Source: Saccharothrix australiensis (lineage in GTDB: Bacteria; Actinomycetota; Actinomycetes; Mycobacteriales; Pseudonocardiaceae). Taken from it: a DNA stretch of 64,000 nucleotides. The translations under genes and the position numbers were made by a program. The stretch spans positions 7,527,501 to 7,591,500 of the forward strand of contig NZ_RBXO01000001.1 in assembly GCF_003634935.1 (NCBI RefSeq). Direction: 5' to 3'. Positions 14,326 to 23,621 of the stretch are shown here, piece after piece. How positions within the stretch are numbered: position 1 is the first letter of the stretch; the number at the start of each line of letters is the position of its first letter. Below the pieces are notes generated by a model. That model was not told the origin of the DNA. It saw nothing but the letters and a program-made list of their open reading frames with translations, and made no database searches.

Positions 14326-16125
14326 CTAGTTGGTCACGGTCAGCGTGCGGACGACCTGCTCGCACGCCGGGCGCACCCGCTCCTCCCCGGACGGGGCGAA
14401 CTGGCAGCCCACGCTGACCTGGGCGTCGCCCTGGAACAGCACGAACCAGTCGACGGCGTACGGCTCCGCCTGCTCCCGGTAGTAAACGACGTCCTTGCCG
14501 CCGAAGTCGCGCGAGGCGTCGAAACCGGACAGGTTCCGGCCCCGGTCGTACTCCGCGCGCAGCTCGCCCTCGGCCCGGCCGCGCTCGGCGGTCGAGTCGT
14601 AGGTGAGCTTCTGCTCGGTCACCGAGATCACCTCCAGCCCGCCGACCGGTTCCTCGGGCTTGAGGTAGACCTGCCGGGTCTCCGCGGCGCTGCCGGTCTG
14701 CACCCAGCCCGGCGGCACGGTGAAGGTGTAGTCGTACTGGGCGATGGTCTTGCCGGTCGGCGTGCTCGACGTGGTCGGCGCGGGCGCGCCGCCGCCACCC
14801 TCGCGGTGCACCGTGTACACCACCGACCCGGCGACCACGAGCGCCAGCGCGACGACCCCGCCGAGCACCAGCGGCGCGCGGTTCCGCGGCGCGGGCGGCG
14901 GTGGCGGCGGCGGCGCGGGCAGCGGCCGGGGGAAGCGGGCGGGCGGCGCGGGGAAGCCGGCGACCGGCGGCGGCGTGATGCGGCGGGTCAGCTTGCGCGT
15001 CGCGTCCTCGGTGATCTTCCGCGTCACCTCGTCCCGCGCGGGCGGCGCGCCGGTGCGCACGGGGTCCGCGGCGACCGCGCGCAACGCGCCGCGGGCGACC
15101 ACGGTCTCCGGCTGGTCGATGCTGGTCGGCACCACGCCGGTCCGCTCCAGGACCAGCCGGGCGACCAGCGGTATCCGACTGGAGCCGCCGACCAGGAACA
15201 CGCCCGCCAGCGCGCGCGGGTCCACGCCCGCCTCCCGCACGGCCGTCGCGAGCAGCGCCGCCGCCCGGCCGAGGGGCGCGCTCACCAGGCCCTCCAGGTC
15301 GGTCCGGGTGACGTGGGCGTCGGGGAACGGCGGCGGCAGCGGCACGTCGGTGTAGGAGTGGCGCGACAGCGTCTCCTTCGCGCCCCGCACGTCCTGCCGC
15401 AGCACGCGCCGCTTGCGCCGGTCGGCCATCTCCCGGCCCTCGACGAGCTGCCGCCACGCCTCCGGGTCACCCGGCGACACCAGCGAGCCGATGTGCTCCA
15501 GCAGCGCCTGGTCGACGTCCGCGCCGCCGAACGTCGGGTCGCCCTTGGTGGCCAGCACGCGGAACGCGCCGCCCCGCCGCGCCACGACGCTCGCGTCCAC
15601 GGTGCCGCCACCGAGGTCGAGCACGGCCAGCGCCGCGCCCTCCGGGATCGAGTGCGTGGCGGAGTGGAACACCGCCGCCGCGACCGGCTCCGGCACCAGC
15701 CGCAGGTCCTGCCCCAGCCCGCGGGCGGCCTGGAGCAACACGCGGGTGCGCACCGCGCCCCAGTCGGCGGGGTGGGTCAGCACCAGCAGGTCCACCGGCG
15801 CGCCACCCGCGATGTGCCGCGCCTCGTCGACCACCCGCGCCAGCACCGCCCGCACCACGTCGGCGACCGGCAGCACGGACGAGCCGAGCAGCAGCTCACC
15901 CTCGTCGACGCGCCGCTTGGGGTGCGGCTCGTACCGCGACGGGTCGACCGCCGCCTGCCGCTCGGCCTCCTGGCCGACGAACAGCGTGCCGTCGGGGGCC
16001 GCGTACACGGCGGACGGCAGGATCGGCTGCCCGTCCACCACGACCACCTGCGGCTCCCGCCCGTTGACCGACACGGCCACGCAGGTGCTGGACGTGCCGA
16101 AGTCGACCGCCACGCGCAGGCTCAT
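14326..16125 (-). CDS. Hsp70-like ATPase with C-terminal type VII secretion-associated (Rv3446c-type) domain
   Basis: Residues 1-355 form an Hsp70/actin-fold ATPase: phosphate-1 loop DFGTSST at 8-14, phosphate-2 loop LDLGGGTVD at 169-177, and adenosine-binding VGGSSRIP at 312-319. A proline-rich linker leads to one membrane helix (about 418-438). The following extracytoplasmic domain of about 160 residues (YDYTFTVPPGWVQTG onward, two cysteines near the end) resembles the Rv3446c family C-terminal domain. The start MSLRVAVDFG is chosen because the fold begins there. The gene occupies the Rv3446c position between eccC4 and the esx pair. The substrate-binding half of true DnaK is absent, so it is not a classical chaperone. 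Confidence 0.85.
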   Translation of the reverse strand: MSLRVAVDFGTSSTCVAVSVNGREPQVVVVDGQPILPSAVYAAPDGTLFVGQEAERQAAVDPSRYEPHPKRRVDEGELLLGSSVLPVADVVRAVLARVVDEARHIAGGAPVDLLVLTHPADWGAVRTRVLLQAARGLGQDLRLVPEPVAAAVFHSATHSIPEGAALAVLDLGGGTVDASVVARRGGAFRVLATKGDPTFGGADVDQALLEHIGSLVSPGDPEAWRQLVEGREMADRRKRRVLRQDVRGAKETLSRHSYTDVPLPPPFPDAHVTRTDLEGLVSAPLGRAAALLATAVREAGVDPRALAGVFLVGGSSRIPLVARLVLERTGVVPTSIDQPETVVARGALRAVAADPVRTGAPPARDEVTRKITEDATRKLTRRITPPPVAGFPAPPARFPRPLPAPPPPPPPAPRNRAPLVLGGVVALALVVAGSVVYTVHREGGGGAPAPTTSSTPTGKTIAQYDYTFTVPPGWVQTGSAAETRQVYLKPEEPVGGLEVISVTEQKLTYDSTAERGRAEGELRAEYDRGRNLSGFDASRDFGGKDVVYYREQAEPYAVDWFVLFQGDAQVSVGCQFAPSGEERVRPACEQVVRTLTVTN

Positions 16126-16242
16126 CGGTCTCCCCTCGTCCAAGCTCCCAGAGGGTATCGGCACCACCCGACCAGACCAGGGAACCGCCCGCCGCCCGAG
16201 CCCCCGCGACGCACCAGCGCGCCCCGCGCAGACCTATGGCCT

Positions 16243-16368
16243 CGTGTTCTCCCCGTATGGCCTGCCCGCAGGGCAACCGCGCTTGGTCAGGCAGGTCAAG
16301 CACGCTTTCCGCTTGACCTGCCTGACCAAGGGTGGTGGTCTTTGACCAGGCCATACGGGGAGAACACG
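16243..16368. repeat. Nested perfect palindrome, MITE/REP-like element
   Basis: The outer arms (16243-16264 and 16347-16368) are perfect 22-bp inverted repeats. Inside them is a second perfect 20-bp inverted repeat (16282-16301 and 16311-16330) with a 9-nt loop. Folded, the RNA or DNA would form a long two-stage hairpin. No transposase is present. It could be a palindromic mobile element, a protein-binding cruciform, or a terminator between eccC and the Hsp70-like gene. Confidence 0.85.
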
Positions 16369-16380
16369 ACGCCCTTCCCC

Positions 16381-16412
16381 TCCTTGGCGGCCTGCCCGTC
16401 CGGCGAGGACGC
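16381..16412 (-). repeat. Dispersed repeat, copy 1
   Basis: These 32 bp match 41754-41785 in inverted orientation with two mismatches (core gcgtcctcgccggacgggc). The segment abuts the nested palindrome, which suggests it is part of the same element and that a partial copy exists near secY. Confidence 0.7.
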
Positions 16413-16459
16413 TTTTCGCTTCGACACCCTTCCCGCAGCAACGCCCCGACACACCCGGA

Positions 16460-19400
16460 TCAGTCGGGCTGGATCCACGCCACCTGGATGCGCTGCTGCC
16501 CGTGCTTGCGCGTGACCAGCGTGCCCCGCCCCGGAGGCTGCGGCGACGCCTTGAGGTTGCCCACGATCGCGCCCTCCTCCTTGGAGCCGGAACCGACCAG
16601 GATCGGGGCGGAGATCTCCTTGAGCTTGCCGAGGATCGGGTCGTACATGGCGCGCGACGCGCCACCCATGCGCCGGACCGCGACGATGTGCAGGCCGACG
16701 TCCTTGGCCTGGGGGATGAACTCCGACAGCGGCTGGAGCGGGTTCTGCCCGCCCTGCGGCGCCACCAGGTCGTAGTCGTCGACCACCACGAACAGCTCCG
16801 GGCCCTTCCACCAGGAGCGGTTCTTCAGCTGCTCCTGCGTGACGTCCGGACCGGGCAGGCGGCCCAGCATCGAGCCGCGCACGTCCTTGATCATGTCCGT
16901 GAGCTGCGCCGAGGACACCGCGTAGGACAGCAGGTGGTCGGTCTCGATGTACCCCAGCATGGTGCGCCGGTAGTCGACCAGCATGATCAGCGCCTCGGAC
17001 GAGGTGTAGCCGGTCATGATGCCCCGGACGATCGTGCGCAGCAGGTTCGTCTTGCCGGACTCGCCGTCGGCCAGGCACATGAAGTGCGGGTCGGCGTCGA
17101 AGTCCAGGTAGACCGGCGCGAGCTCGTCCTCGTTGACGCCGATCGGCACCAGGCGGCCCCGGTTGGGCCGCTGCTGCTGGACCTGCGCCATGAAGTCGCC
17201 GTGCGGCAGCAGGTCGGGCAGCAGGCGGACCTGCGGCGCACGCCTGCCGCGCCAGGCGCCCGACACCTTCGCGATCATGTCCTGCACGCCCGCCGCGACG
17301 CTCTCGGCGTCCGAGGACGCGTCGATGCGCGGCAGCGCCGTCAGGAAGTGCAGCTTCTGCGGCGACAGGCCGCGACCCGGCCGGCCGGCGGGCACGTTCA
17401 CCGCGACCTTGCGGTCGACGTCGGACTCGCTCGGGTCACCGAGGCGCAGCTCGAACCGCGTGCCGAGCAGGTCCTTCATCGCGGGCCGGATCTCCGCCCA
17501 CCGGTTGGCCGCCACGACCACGTGCACGCCGTACGACAGGCCCTGCGCGGCCAGCGCCTGGACCTGCGGCTCCAGCGTCTCGAACTCCTGGCGGAAGTTC
17601 ATCCAGCCGTCGACGACCAGGAAGGCGTCGCCGAAGTCGTCGTCGCGGATCTCGCCGCGCCGCTTGCGGTTGCGGAACTCGACCATCGAGTCGATGCCCT
17701 GGGCGCGGAACCGCAGCTCGCGCTCGGCGATCAGGCCGGTCAGCTCCGCCACCATGCGGCGGGCCTTGTCCACGTCGAGCCGCGACGCGAACCCGCCGAC
17801 GTGCGGCAGGTTCTCCAGCGCGGCGAGCGTGCCGCCACCGAGGTCGAGGCAGTAGAACTGCACCTCCTCGGCGGTGTGGGTGAGCGCCATCGACGTGATC
17901 ATGGTGCGCAGCAGCATCGACTTGCCCGACTGCGGGCCGCCGACGATCGCGCCGTGGCCGGCGGCGCCGGAGAAGTCGGCCCACAGCAGGTCGCGGCGCT
18001 GCTCGAACGGCTTGTCCACGACGCCGAGCGGCACCTGGAGCTTGCCGTTGGAGAAGAAGCCGGGCGAGGTGAGGCCCCGGTCCTCGGTGGCCTGGAGCGG
18101 CGGCAGCAGGGTGTCCAGCGACGGCGGCTCGTTCAGCGGCGGCAGCCACACCTCGTGCGCGGGCGGGCCCTGGCCCACCAGCCGCTCGACGATGACCTCC
18201 AGCTCGCTGGGCTCGTTGCTGTCCTCCTCCTTCTTCTCCTGCTTGACCGGTTCGACCGGCTTCACCGGCTCCTTGGGGATCTCGATGTAGTCCGGCACGA
18301 AGAACCGGGGCCGCTTGTCGCTGGACACCACGGCCGACGGGCCGGCCACCTGGATGCCCGCGGGCCGGTACGGGCCGGACACGTACAGCGCCTTGAACCG
18401 GGTCAGCGGCGAGCCCTGCACGCCCAGGTACCCGGAGCCGGGGATGGGCGGCAGCTCGTACGCGTCCGGCACGCCGATCGCGGCGCGGGACTCGGCGGCG
18501 GAGAACGTCTTCAGGCCGATCCGGTAGGACAGGAACGTGTCCAGGCCGCGGAGCTTGCCCTCCTCCAGCCGCTGCGAGGCGAGCAGCATGTGCATCTGGA
18601 GCGACCGGCCGACGCGGCCGATCTGGAGGAAGATGTCGATGAAGTCCGGCTTGGCCGTCAGCATCTCGGAGAACTCGTCGATGCAGATGAACAGCGCGGG
18701 CAGCGGGTCGAGGTCGGCGCCGTTCTCGCGGGCCTTCTCGTAGTCCCACACGTTCTTGTAGTTGCCCTTGGCCAGGACCTCCTGGCGGCGGGCCACCTCG
18801 CCCGCGATGGCGTCCTTCATGCGGTCGACCAGCGTCAGGTCGCCCGCCAGGTTGGTGATGGTCGCGGCGACGTGCGGCGCCTTGTCCAGCCCGAGGAACG
18901 TCGCGCCGCCCTTGAAGTCGACGAGGATCATGTTCAGCGTCGTGGACGAGTGCGTCGCCAGCAGGCCCAGTACGAGCGTGCGCAGGAACTCGGACTTGCC
19001 GGAACCGGTCGCGCCGATGCAGAGGCCGTGCGGGCCCATGCCCTCCATCGCCGCTTCCTTGATGTCGAGCTCGACCTGCTGGCCGAACTCGCCGATGCCG
19101 AACGGCACCCGGTAGCGGTCGCGCACCGGCCGGGGCCGCCACGCCTGCTGCACGTCGAACGTCATCGGGTCGCCTTGGAGGCCCAGGAACTCGATCAGCG
19201 GCGGGTTGTTGCTCATCGACAGCGGGTCCTCGTCGCTGCCGCCCGCCTCGACGCCGCCGACCCGGTACGGCGCGAGCCGCCGCGCCAGCGCCTCGGCCTC
19301 GACCACCGACAGCCAGTCGGGCGCGCCGAACCACTCGACGCCGCTGGCGCTGCGCGCGCCGAGCTTGCCGTCCTCGATCACCAGCCGCAGGCCGCGCCGG

Positions 19401-20464
19401 GCGGTGAGGTTGCCCAGCGACTCCGACAGGTCCAGCAGGGTCACCCCGACCAGGCCCTCTTCGAGGATGATCTGCTCCTCGCGGGTCACGTCGCCGTCGT
19501 CGATGACGATCACCACGTGCGGCTGGTCGGCGGGCGGCGGCGCGTTGCGGGTGAACCGCTGGCGGTCGCGCAGCTGCTCGTCGAGCATCTGCTCGACCTC
19601 GGCCAGCGAGCCGGCCATCATGCGCATCTGGCCGATGCCGTCCACGATCACCGGGTGCTGCACGTGCGGCAGCCACTTCATCCACTCCCACTCGGCCTTG
19701 GTGCGGCCGGTGGTGACGACGGCGATCAGCAGGTCGTCCGGGGAGTGGAAGGTCGCCATCTGGGCCAGCAGGGCGCGGGCCAGGCCGCGCTTCTCGTCGG
19801 CGCCGCCGAGCAGGCCGACGGCGGCGAACCCGCGCAGCGCGATGGAGATCGGCAGGTCGGGCACCAGCGAGTGGGCGCGCACGAAGCGGCGCAGCGCCAG
19901 CGTCGCGATGGGCTCCAGCTCCTCCACGGGGCCGGTCTGCGGCGGCACCAGGCGGGTCGCGAGGCGCTGCGAGCCGCGGCCCGCGCGCAGGTGGCAGAAG
20001 TCCGGGTCGTTCTGGCGGCGCTCCCACATGCGACGGGTGGTGGCGAGCGACCACAGCATCTGCGGGTCCGGGTGCACCCACTCGCGCTCGGCGCGCTGCT
20101 CGTTGGCCGCCTCGCGGGCGCGGTCGCGCATCTGGCCGAGGTACCGCAGGTAGTCCTTGCGGTCCTCGTTCATCTCGGCCTTCTTCTGGCCCTTGCCCGA
20201 GCCCATGCCGCCCGCCATCATGCCGATGGTGGAGATCATCATCATGCCGGGCATGATCATCGCGGCGGGGTTCTTGTTGCTGTAGCTGAACATCAAGACC
20301 ATCATCCCGACGGACGAGACGATCATCACGACCGGCATCGCCTTCATCATGATGTTGCCGGGGATGACGCGGGGCACCTCGGGCGGTGGTTCGAGGTGGA
20401 CCTCGCCGCCCGGTGGACGGGGAGCAGCGAGGCGTGCCGTGCGCTTGAACTGCAACGTGCTCAC
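16460..20464 (-). CDS. eccC: Type VII secretion FtsK/SpoIIIE ATPase EccC
   Basis: EccC is the membrane motor of the ESX core that recognises WXG100 substrates. The 1334-residue chain has two membrane helices near 39-85 and three FtsK/SpoIIIE ATPase domains. Their Walker A motifs are GATGSGKS (484-491), GGPQSGKS (842-849) and DGESGKT (1134-1140). Walker B of the first domain is LFICIDE near 591-597. The first P-loop is canonical, while the second and third deviate mildly, as is usual in EccC. It is a single fused chain, as in ESX-4, not split into EccCa and EccCb. It is divergent from eccD. Confidence 0.96.
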   Translation of the reverse strand: MSTLQFKRTARLAAPRPPGGEVHLEPPPEVPRVIPGNIMMKAMPVVMIVSSVGMMVLMFSYSNKNPAAMIMPGMMMISTIGMMAGGMGSGKGQKKAEMNEDRKDYLRYLGQMRDRAREAANEQRAEREWVHPDPQMLWSLATTRRMWERRQNDPDFCHLRAGRGSQRLATRLVPPQTGPVEELEPIATLALRRFVRAHSLVPDLPISIALRGFAAVGLLGGADEKRGLARALLAQMATFHSPDDLLIAVVTTGRTKAEWEWMKWLPHVQHPVIVDGIGQMRMMAGSLAEVEQMLDEQLRDRQRFTRNAPPPADQPHVVIVIDDGDVTREEQIILEEGLVGVTLLDLSESLGNLTARRGLRLVIEDGKLGARSASGVEWFGAPDWLSVVEAEALARRLAPYRVGGVEAGGSDEDPLSMSNNPPLIEFLGLQGDPMTFDVQQAWRPRPVRDRYRVPFGIGEFGQQVELDIKEAAMEGMGPHGLCIGATGSGKSEFLRTLVLGLLATHSSTTLNMILVDFKGGATFLGLDKAPHVAATITNLAGDLTLVDRMKDAIAGEVARRQEVLAKGNYKNVWDYEKARENGADLDPLPALFICIDEFSEMLTAKPDFIDIFLQIGRVGRSLQMHMLLASQRLEEGKLRGLDTFLSYRIGLKTFSAAESRAAIGVPDAYELPPIPGSGYLGVQGSPLTRFKALYVSGPYRPAGIQVAGPSAVVSSDKRPRFFVPDYIEIPKEPVKPVEPVKQEKKEEDSNEPSELEVIVERLVGQGPPAHEVWLPPLNEPPSLDTLLPPLQATEDRGLTSPGFFSNGKLQVPLGVVDKPFEQRRDLLWADFSGAAGHGAIVGGPQSGKSMLLRTMITSMALTHTAEEVQFYCLDLGGGTLAALENLPHVGGFASRLDVDKARRMVAELTGLIAERELRFRAQGIDSMVEFRNRKRRGEIRDDDFGDAFLVVDGWMNFRQEFETLEPQVQALAAQGLSYGVHVVVAANRWAEIRPAMKDLLGTRFELRLGDPSESDVDRKVAVNVPAGRPGRGLSPQKLHFLTALPRIDASSDAESVAAGVQDMIAKVSGAWRGRRAPQVRLLPDLLPHGDFMAQVQQQRPNRGRLVPIGVNEDELAPVYLDFDADPHFMCLADGESGKTNLLRTIVRGIMTGYTSSEALIMLVDYRRTMLGYIETDHLLSYAVSSAQLTDMIKDVRGSMLGRLPGPDVTQEQLKNRSWWKGPELFVVVDDYDLVAPQGGQNPLQPLSEFIPQAKDVGLHIVAVRRMGGASRAMYDPILGKLKEISAPILVGSGSKEEGAIVGNLKASPQPPGRGTLVTRKHGQQRIQVAWIQPD

Positions 20465-20718
20465 CTAACAGGCACCTCTTCACACTCTCGTACCAACGCA
20501 CGCAGGGGTGCGCCCACCAGTCGCAAGCGACACTATGGCGCATCACCTCACGTGGCGAAGGTGGGTCCGGGAAAATCCCTGTCGGACGTGTTGCGCGGAA
20601 CCGCCTCGCCCGGACGCGCGGTGCCGCCATACTTGGGGCCGCCCGTTGGGCCTCCTGGCGGACCAATAAGGTCGGGACGGCCCGCAAGCACACACGCAAC
20701 AGGACTTAGGGGGCGCTG

Positions 20719-22113
20719 GTGGCGACCGGTACGACGGTGTTCAGCCGGGTCACGGTGGTTGCGCCGCGAACGCGTATCGACGTCGCGCTGCCCGCCGACG
20801 TCGCGGTGGCCGACCTGCTGCCGATGCTGCTGGACATGGCCAAGGAAGCCACCCCGGACGGCGGCGTCCGGCACGGCGGGTGGGCGCTGGCCAAGCTCGG
20901 CGACAGCCCGCTCGACCCGAGCCGCACGCTGGCCTCGCTCGGCGTGGTGGACGGCGAGCTGCTCCAGCTGCGCAAGCGCAACGAGAACCCGCCGCCCCCG
21001 CTGTACGACGACGTGGTCGACGCCATCGCCGAGTCGGACCCGGACAGCTTCCGCCCGTGGACGAAGGACACCGCGCGGCGCTACGGCCACATCGCGGGCG
21101 CGCTGGCGTTGATCCTGGCCGCCGTCGCGGTGCTGCTGTCCGGTCCGCTGGTCGGCGGCGACGGCCTGTGGCCCGCGATCTGCGCGGGCGCCACGGCCGT
21201 CATCGCCCTCGCGGCGGGCGCGGTCATCGCCCGGTCCTACAACGCGGTCGGCACGGGCGTCCTGATCGCCGCCGCCGGCGGCCTGCCGATGGCGTACGTG
21301 GCCGGCCTCTACACCGTGCCGGGCGCGATCGGGCGGCCGAACCTGCTGCTGGGCAGCGTCCTGGTGCTCATCTTCGCGTCCGCCGCGATCCTGCTCATCG
21401 GGCGCGGCATCACGGTGTTCATCGCGGCGGCCACGGCGGGCGCGCTGAGCGGCACGGCGTTCCTGATCGGCATCTTCGTCGACCACCCGGTGGTGGGCAT
21501 CGCGGCGGCCACGGCGGCGGTGTCGCTGGCGGCGCTGTCCGCGCTGCCCCGGCTGACGATCCAGCTCGCCAAGCTGCCGCTGCCGACCGTGCCGGGCAGT
21601 GCCGAGGACCTCAAGGAGGACACCGGCTTCCCGGAGTACGCGGTGATCGAGCGGCGCACCGCGAACGCGCACGAGTACCTGACCGGCATGATCATCGGCT
21701 GCGGCGGCGTCGCCGCGGTGTTCTCGGTGATCGCGGCCACCGACGGCACGATCTTCGGCCCGATCCTGGCGATCGTGGTGACCCTGGTCCTGCTGCTGCG
21801 CGGCCGGGCGTACGCCAACGGCGCGCAGGCCGTGGCGCTGCTGGTGTCCGGCATGGCGGCGGGCGCGGGCGTGCTGGTCGGGTGGCTGGTGGAGTCGGGC
21901 CCGGCGGACCGGTTGCTGTTCGTGTTCGGCAGCCTCGTGGTGGTCGGCGCGGTGGCGCTGGTGCTCGGCGTGATCTTCCCCCACCAGAAGTTCTCGCCGG
22001 TGCTGCGCCGCACGGTGGACGTGCTGGAGGCGATCCTGATCGCCGCCGTGCTGCCCCTGGCGCTGGCCGTCATGGACTTGTACGTCGCCATGCGCCAGCT
22101 GATCCCGGCCTGA
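20719..22113 (+). CDS. eccD: Type VII secretion integral membrane protein EccD
   Basis: EccD forms the membrane barrel of the ESX complex. Residues 1-90 form a ubiquitin-like domain that contacts EccC, and the rest is about eleven membrane helices. The GTG at 20719 is preceded by AGGGGG (20708-20713). It is 464 residues, normal for the family, and is followed by mycP after three bases, so the two are co-translated. Confidence 0.94.
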   Translation: MATGTTVFSRVTVVAPRTRIDVALPADVAVADLLPMLLDMAKEATPDGGVRHGGWALAKLGDSPLDPSRTLASLGVVDGELLQLRKRNENPPPPLYDDVVDAIAESDPDSFRPWTKDTARRYGHIAGALALILAAVAVLLSGPLVGGDGLWPAICAGATAVIALAAGAVIARSYNAVGTGVLIAAAGGLPMAYVAGLYTVPGAIGRPNLLLGSVLVLIFASAAILLIGRGITVFIAAATAGALSGTAFLIGIFVDHPVVGIAAATAAVSLAALSALPRLTIQLAKLPLPTVPGSAEDLKEDTGFPEYAVIERRTANAHEYLTGMIIGCGGVAAVFSVIAATDGTIFGPILAIVVTLVLLLRGRAYANGAQAVALLVSGMAAGAGVLVGWLVESGPADRLLFVFGSLVVVGAVALVLGVIFPHQKFSPVLRRTVDVLEAILIAAVLPLALAVMDLYVAMRQLIPA

Positions 22114-22116
22114 GCC

Positions 22117-23535
22117 GTGAAGCGCACCACGCGGAAGTTCGCGGCCCTCACCGCCGTCGCGCTGACCCTGGCGACCACGCCCGGCGCGCACGCGCAGCAG
22201 GCGAACCGGCCGAACTCGGTCCCGCCGCCGGTCGACATGAAGTTCCTCAAGCCGTTCAAGCCGCCCGCCGAGGACGTCGACTACAAGCTGAAGACGAACT
22301 GCATCACGTCCGGCACCGGCAACCGGCCCATCCCGAACAAGCCGTGGGGCCAGATGCAGCTGCGGCTGGAGGAGGCGCACCGGTTCGCCACCGGCGCGGG
22401 CGTCAAGCTGGCCGTGATCGACACGGGCGTGAACGCCGAGCACCCGCGGCTCAAGGGCCGGGTGACCGGCGGCGGCGACTACGTGGAGACCGAGAAGGGC
22501 GGCACGTTCGACTGCGACGGCCACGGCACCGAGGTGGCGGGCGTCGCGGCGGCCAGCAAGGACGAGGCGACCGGGTTCGTCGGCGCGGCGCCCGAGGCCG
22601 AGATCATCTCGTTCCGCCAGACCAGCAACCACTACGAGTACAAGGACCCGGCGAACAAGGACAACCGCGACTCGGCCGGCAAGGTGCGCACCCTCGCGGA
22701 GGCCATCGTGGCCGCCGTGGAGGCCGAGGCTGACGTCATCAACATCTCGCTGACCTCGTGCGAGACGCCGCACGAGCCGAGCGAGCAGGAACGCGAGCTC
22801 CAGGCCGCGATCCACTGGGCCGTCAACGAGAAGAACGTCGTGATCGTGACGGCGGCGGGCAACCTCGGCTCGCCCCAGGACGGCTGCTCGGTCCAGAACG
22901 ACAACCAGAACGTCGACCACGTCAACGTCGTCGCCTCGCCGCCGTGGTACGCCGACAACGTGCTGTCGGTGGCGTCGATGAGCGGCGCGGGCACGGTCTC
23001 GCAGTTCTCCGTCTGGGGCCCGTGGATCAGCGTCGCGGCGCCGGGCGAGGAGATCACCACCCTGGACGCGGCCGGCCAGGGCCTGGCCGACGCGAAGATC
23101 GACGCGCGCGGGGCGGCGAGCCCCATCCAGGGCACGAGCTACGCGTCGCCGTACGTGGCGGGCGTGGTGGCGCTGGTGCGCCAGCGCTTCCCGAACCTCG
23201 GCGCGCGCGCGGTGATGGAGCGCGTCAAGGCGACCGCGCAGCACCCCGGCAACCCCGGCGGCCGGGACCACAAGGTCGGCGCGGGCATGGTCAACCCGGT
23301 GGCGGCGCTGACCGCGGAGCTGCCGTCCGAGCAGGGCGCGCAGGCGAGCGCGCCGCCGCAGCTCATGACGAACCTCGACCCGCTCAACCCGCCGGACCAC
23401 ACGCCGCTGATCGTGGCGCTGTCGGGCACCGGCGCGGGGGTCGGCCTGCTGCTGCTGACGCTGTTCATCGTCCACACGGTCAACCGCAACCGCGCCCGGC
23501 GCGCCACCGCGCCGGTCCGGCGCAGCGTGCTCTGA
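22117..23535 (+). CDS. mycP: Mycosin, membrane-anchored subtilisin-like serine protease
   Basis: MycP is an essential ESX component that caps the periplasmic side of the membrane complex and processes some substrates. A signal peptide (about 1-26, ending AHA), a subtilisin catalytic triad of Asp102 (VIDTGV), His136 (DGHGTEVAG) and Ser341 (GTSYASPYVAG), and a C-terminal membrane helix (about 425-447) with a basic tail are all visible. Start GTG lies 3 bp after the eccD stop. A strong terminator follows. Confidence 0.95.
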   Translation: MKRTTRKFAALTAVALTLATTPGAHAQQANRPNSVPPPVDMKFLKPFKPPAEDVDYKLKTNCITSGTGNRPIPNKPWGQMQLRLEEAHRFATGAGVKLAVIDTGVNAEHPRLKGRVTGGGDYVETEKGGTFDCDGHGTEVAGVAAASKDEATGFVGAAPEAEIISFRQTSNHYEYKDPANKDNRDSAGKVRTLAEAIVAAVEAEADVINISLTSCETPHEPSEQERELQAAIHWAVNEKNVVIVTAAGNLGSPQDGCSVQNDNQNVDHVNVVASPPWYADNVLSVASMSGAGTVSQFSVWGPWISVAAPGEEITTLDAAGQGLADAKIDARGAASPIQGTSYASPYVAGVVALVRQRFPNLGARAVMERVKATAQHPGNPGGRDHKVGAGMVNPVAALTAELPSEQGAQASAPPQLMTNLDPLNPPDHTPLIVALSGTGAGVGLLLLTLFIVHTVNRNRARRATAPVRRSVL

Positions 23536-23544
23536 GCCCGAGAG

Positions 23545-23581
23545 GAAGGGCCTGCCACGGACACCCGGTGGCAGGCCCTTC
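23545..23581. terminator. Intrinsic terminator after mycP
   Basis: A perfect 14-bp stem (23545-23558 with 23568-23581) with a 9-nt loop sits 10 bp after the mycP stop and 40 bp beyond the stop of the convergent gene at 23622. It can serve both. Confidence 0.85.
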
Positions 23582-23621
23582 GCGCGTACCGGGCCGGCGC
23601 GCGGCCGGTCCCTCCGGGATC

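Larger units (their letters stand above)
16126..16459. other. Intergenic region holding a repeat element
   Basis: A 334-bp gap interrupts the otherwise tight ESX-4 run on the minus strand. It contains a nested perfect palindrome (16243-16368) and a 32-bp stretch shared with the secY-rplO gap (16381-16412 versus 41754-41785). No gene is supported. Confidence 0.7.

Noticed and set aside
14326..16125. DnaK chaperone
   Set aside because: The ATPase fold is Hsp70-like, but the substrate-binding domain is replaced by a membrane helix and an ESX-type domain.
16396..16665. Small protein encoded across the nested palindrome
   Set aside because: The open frames are a consequence of the inverted repeats, run antisense or out of frame with eccC, and lack a ribosome-binding site.
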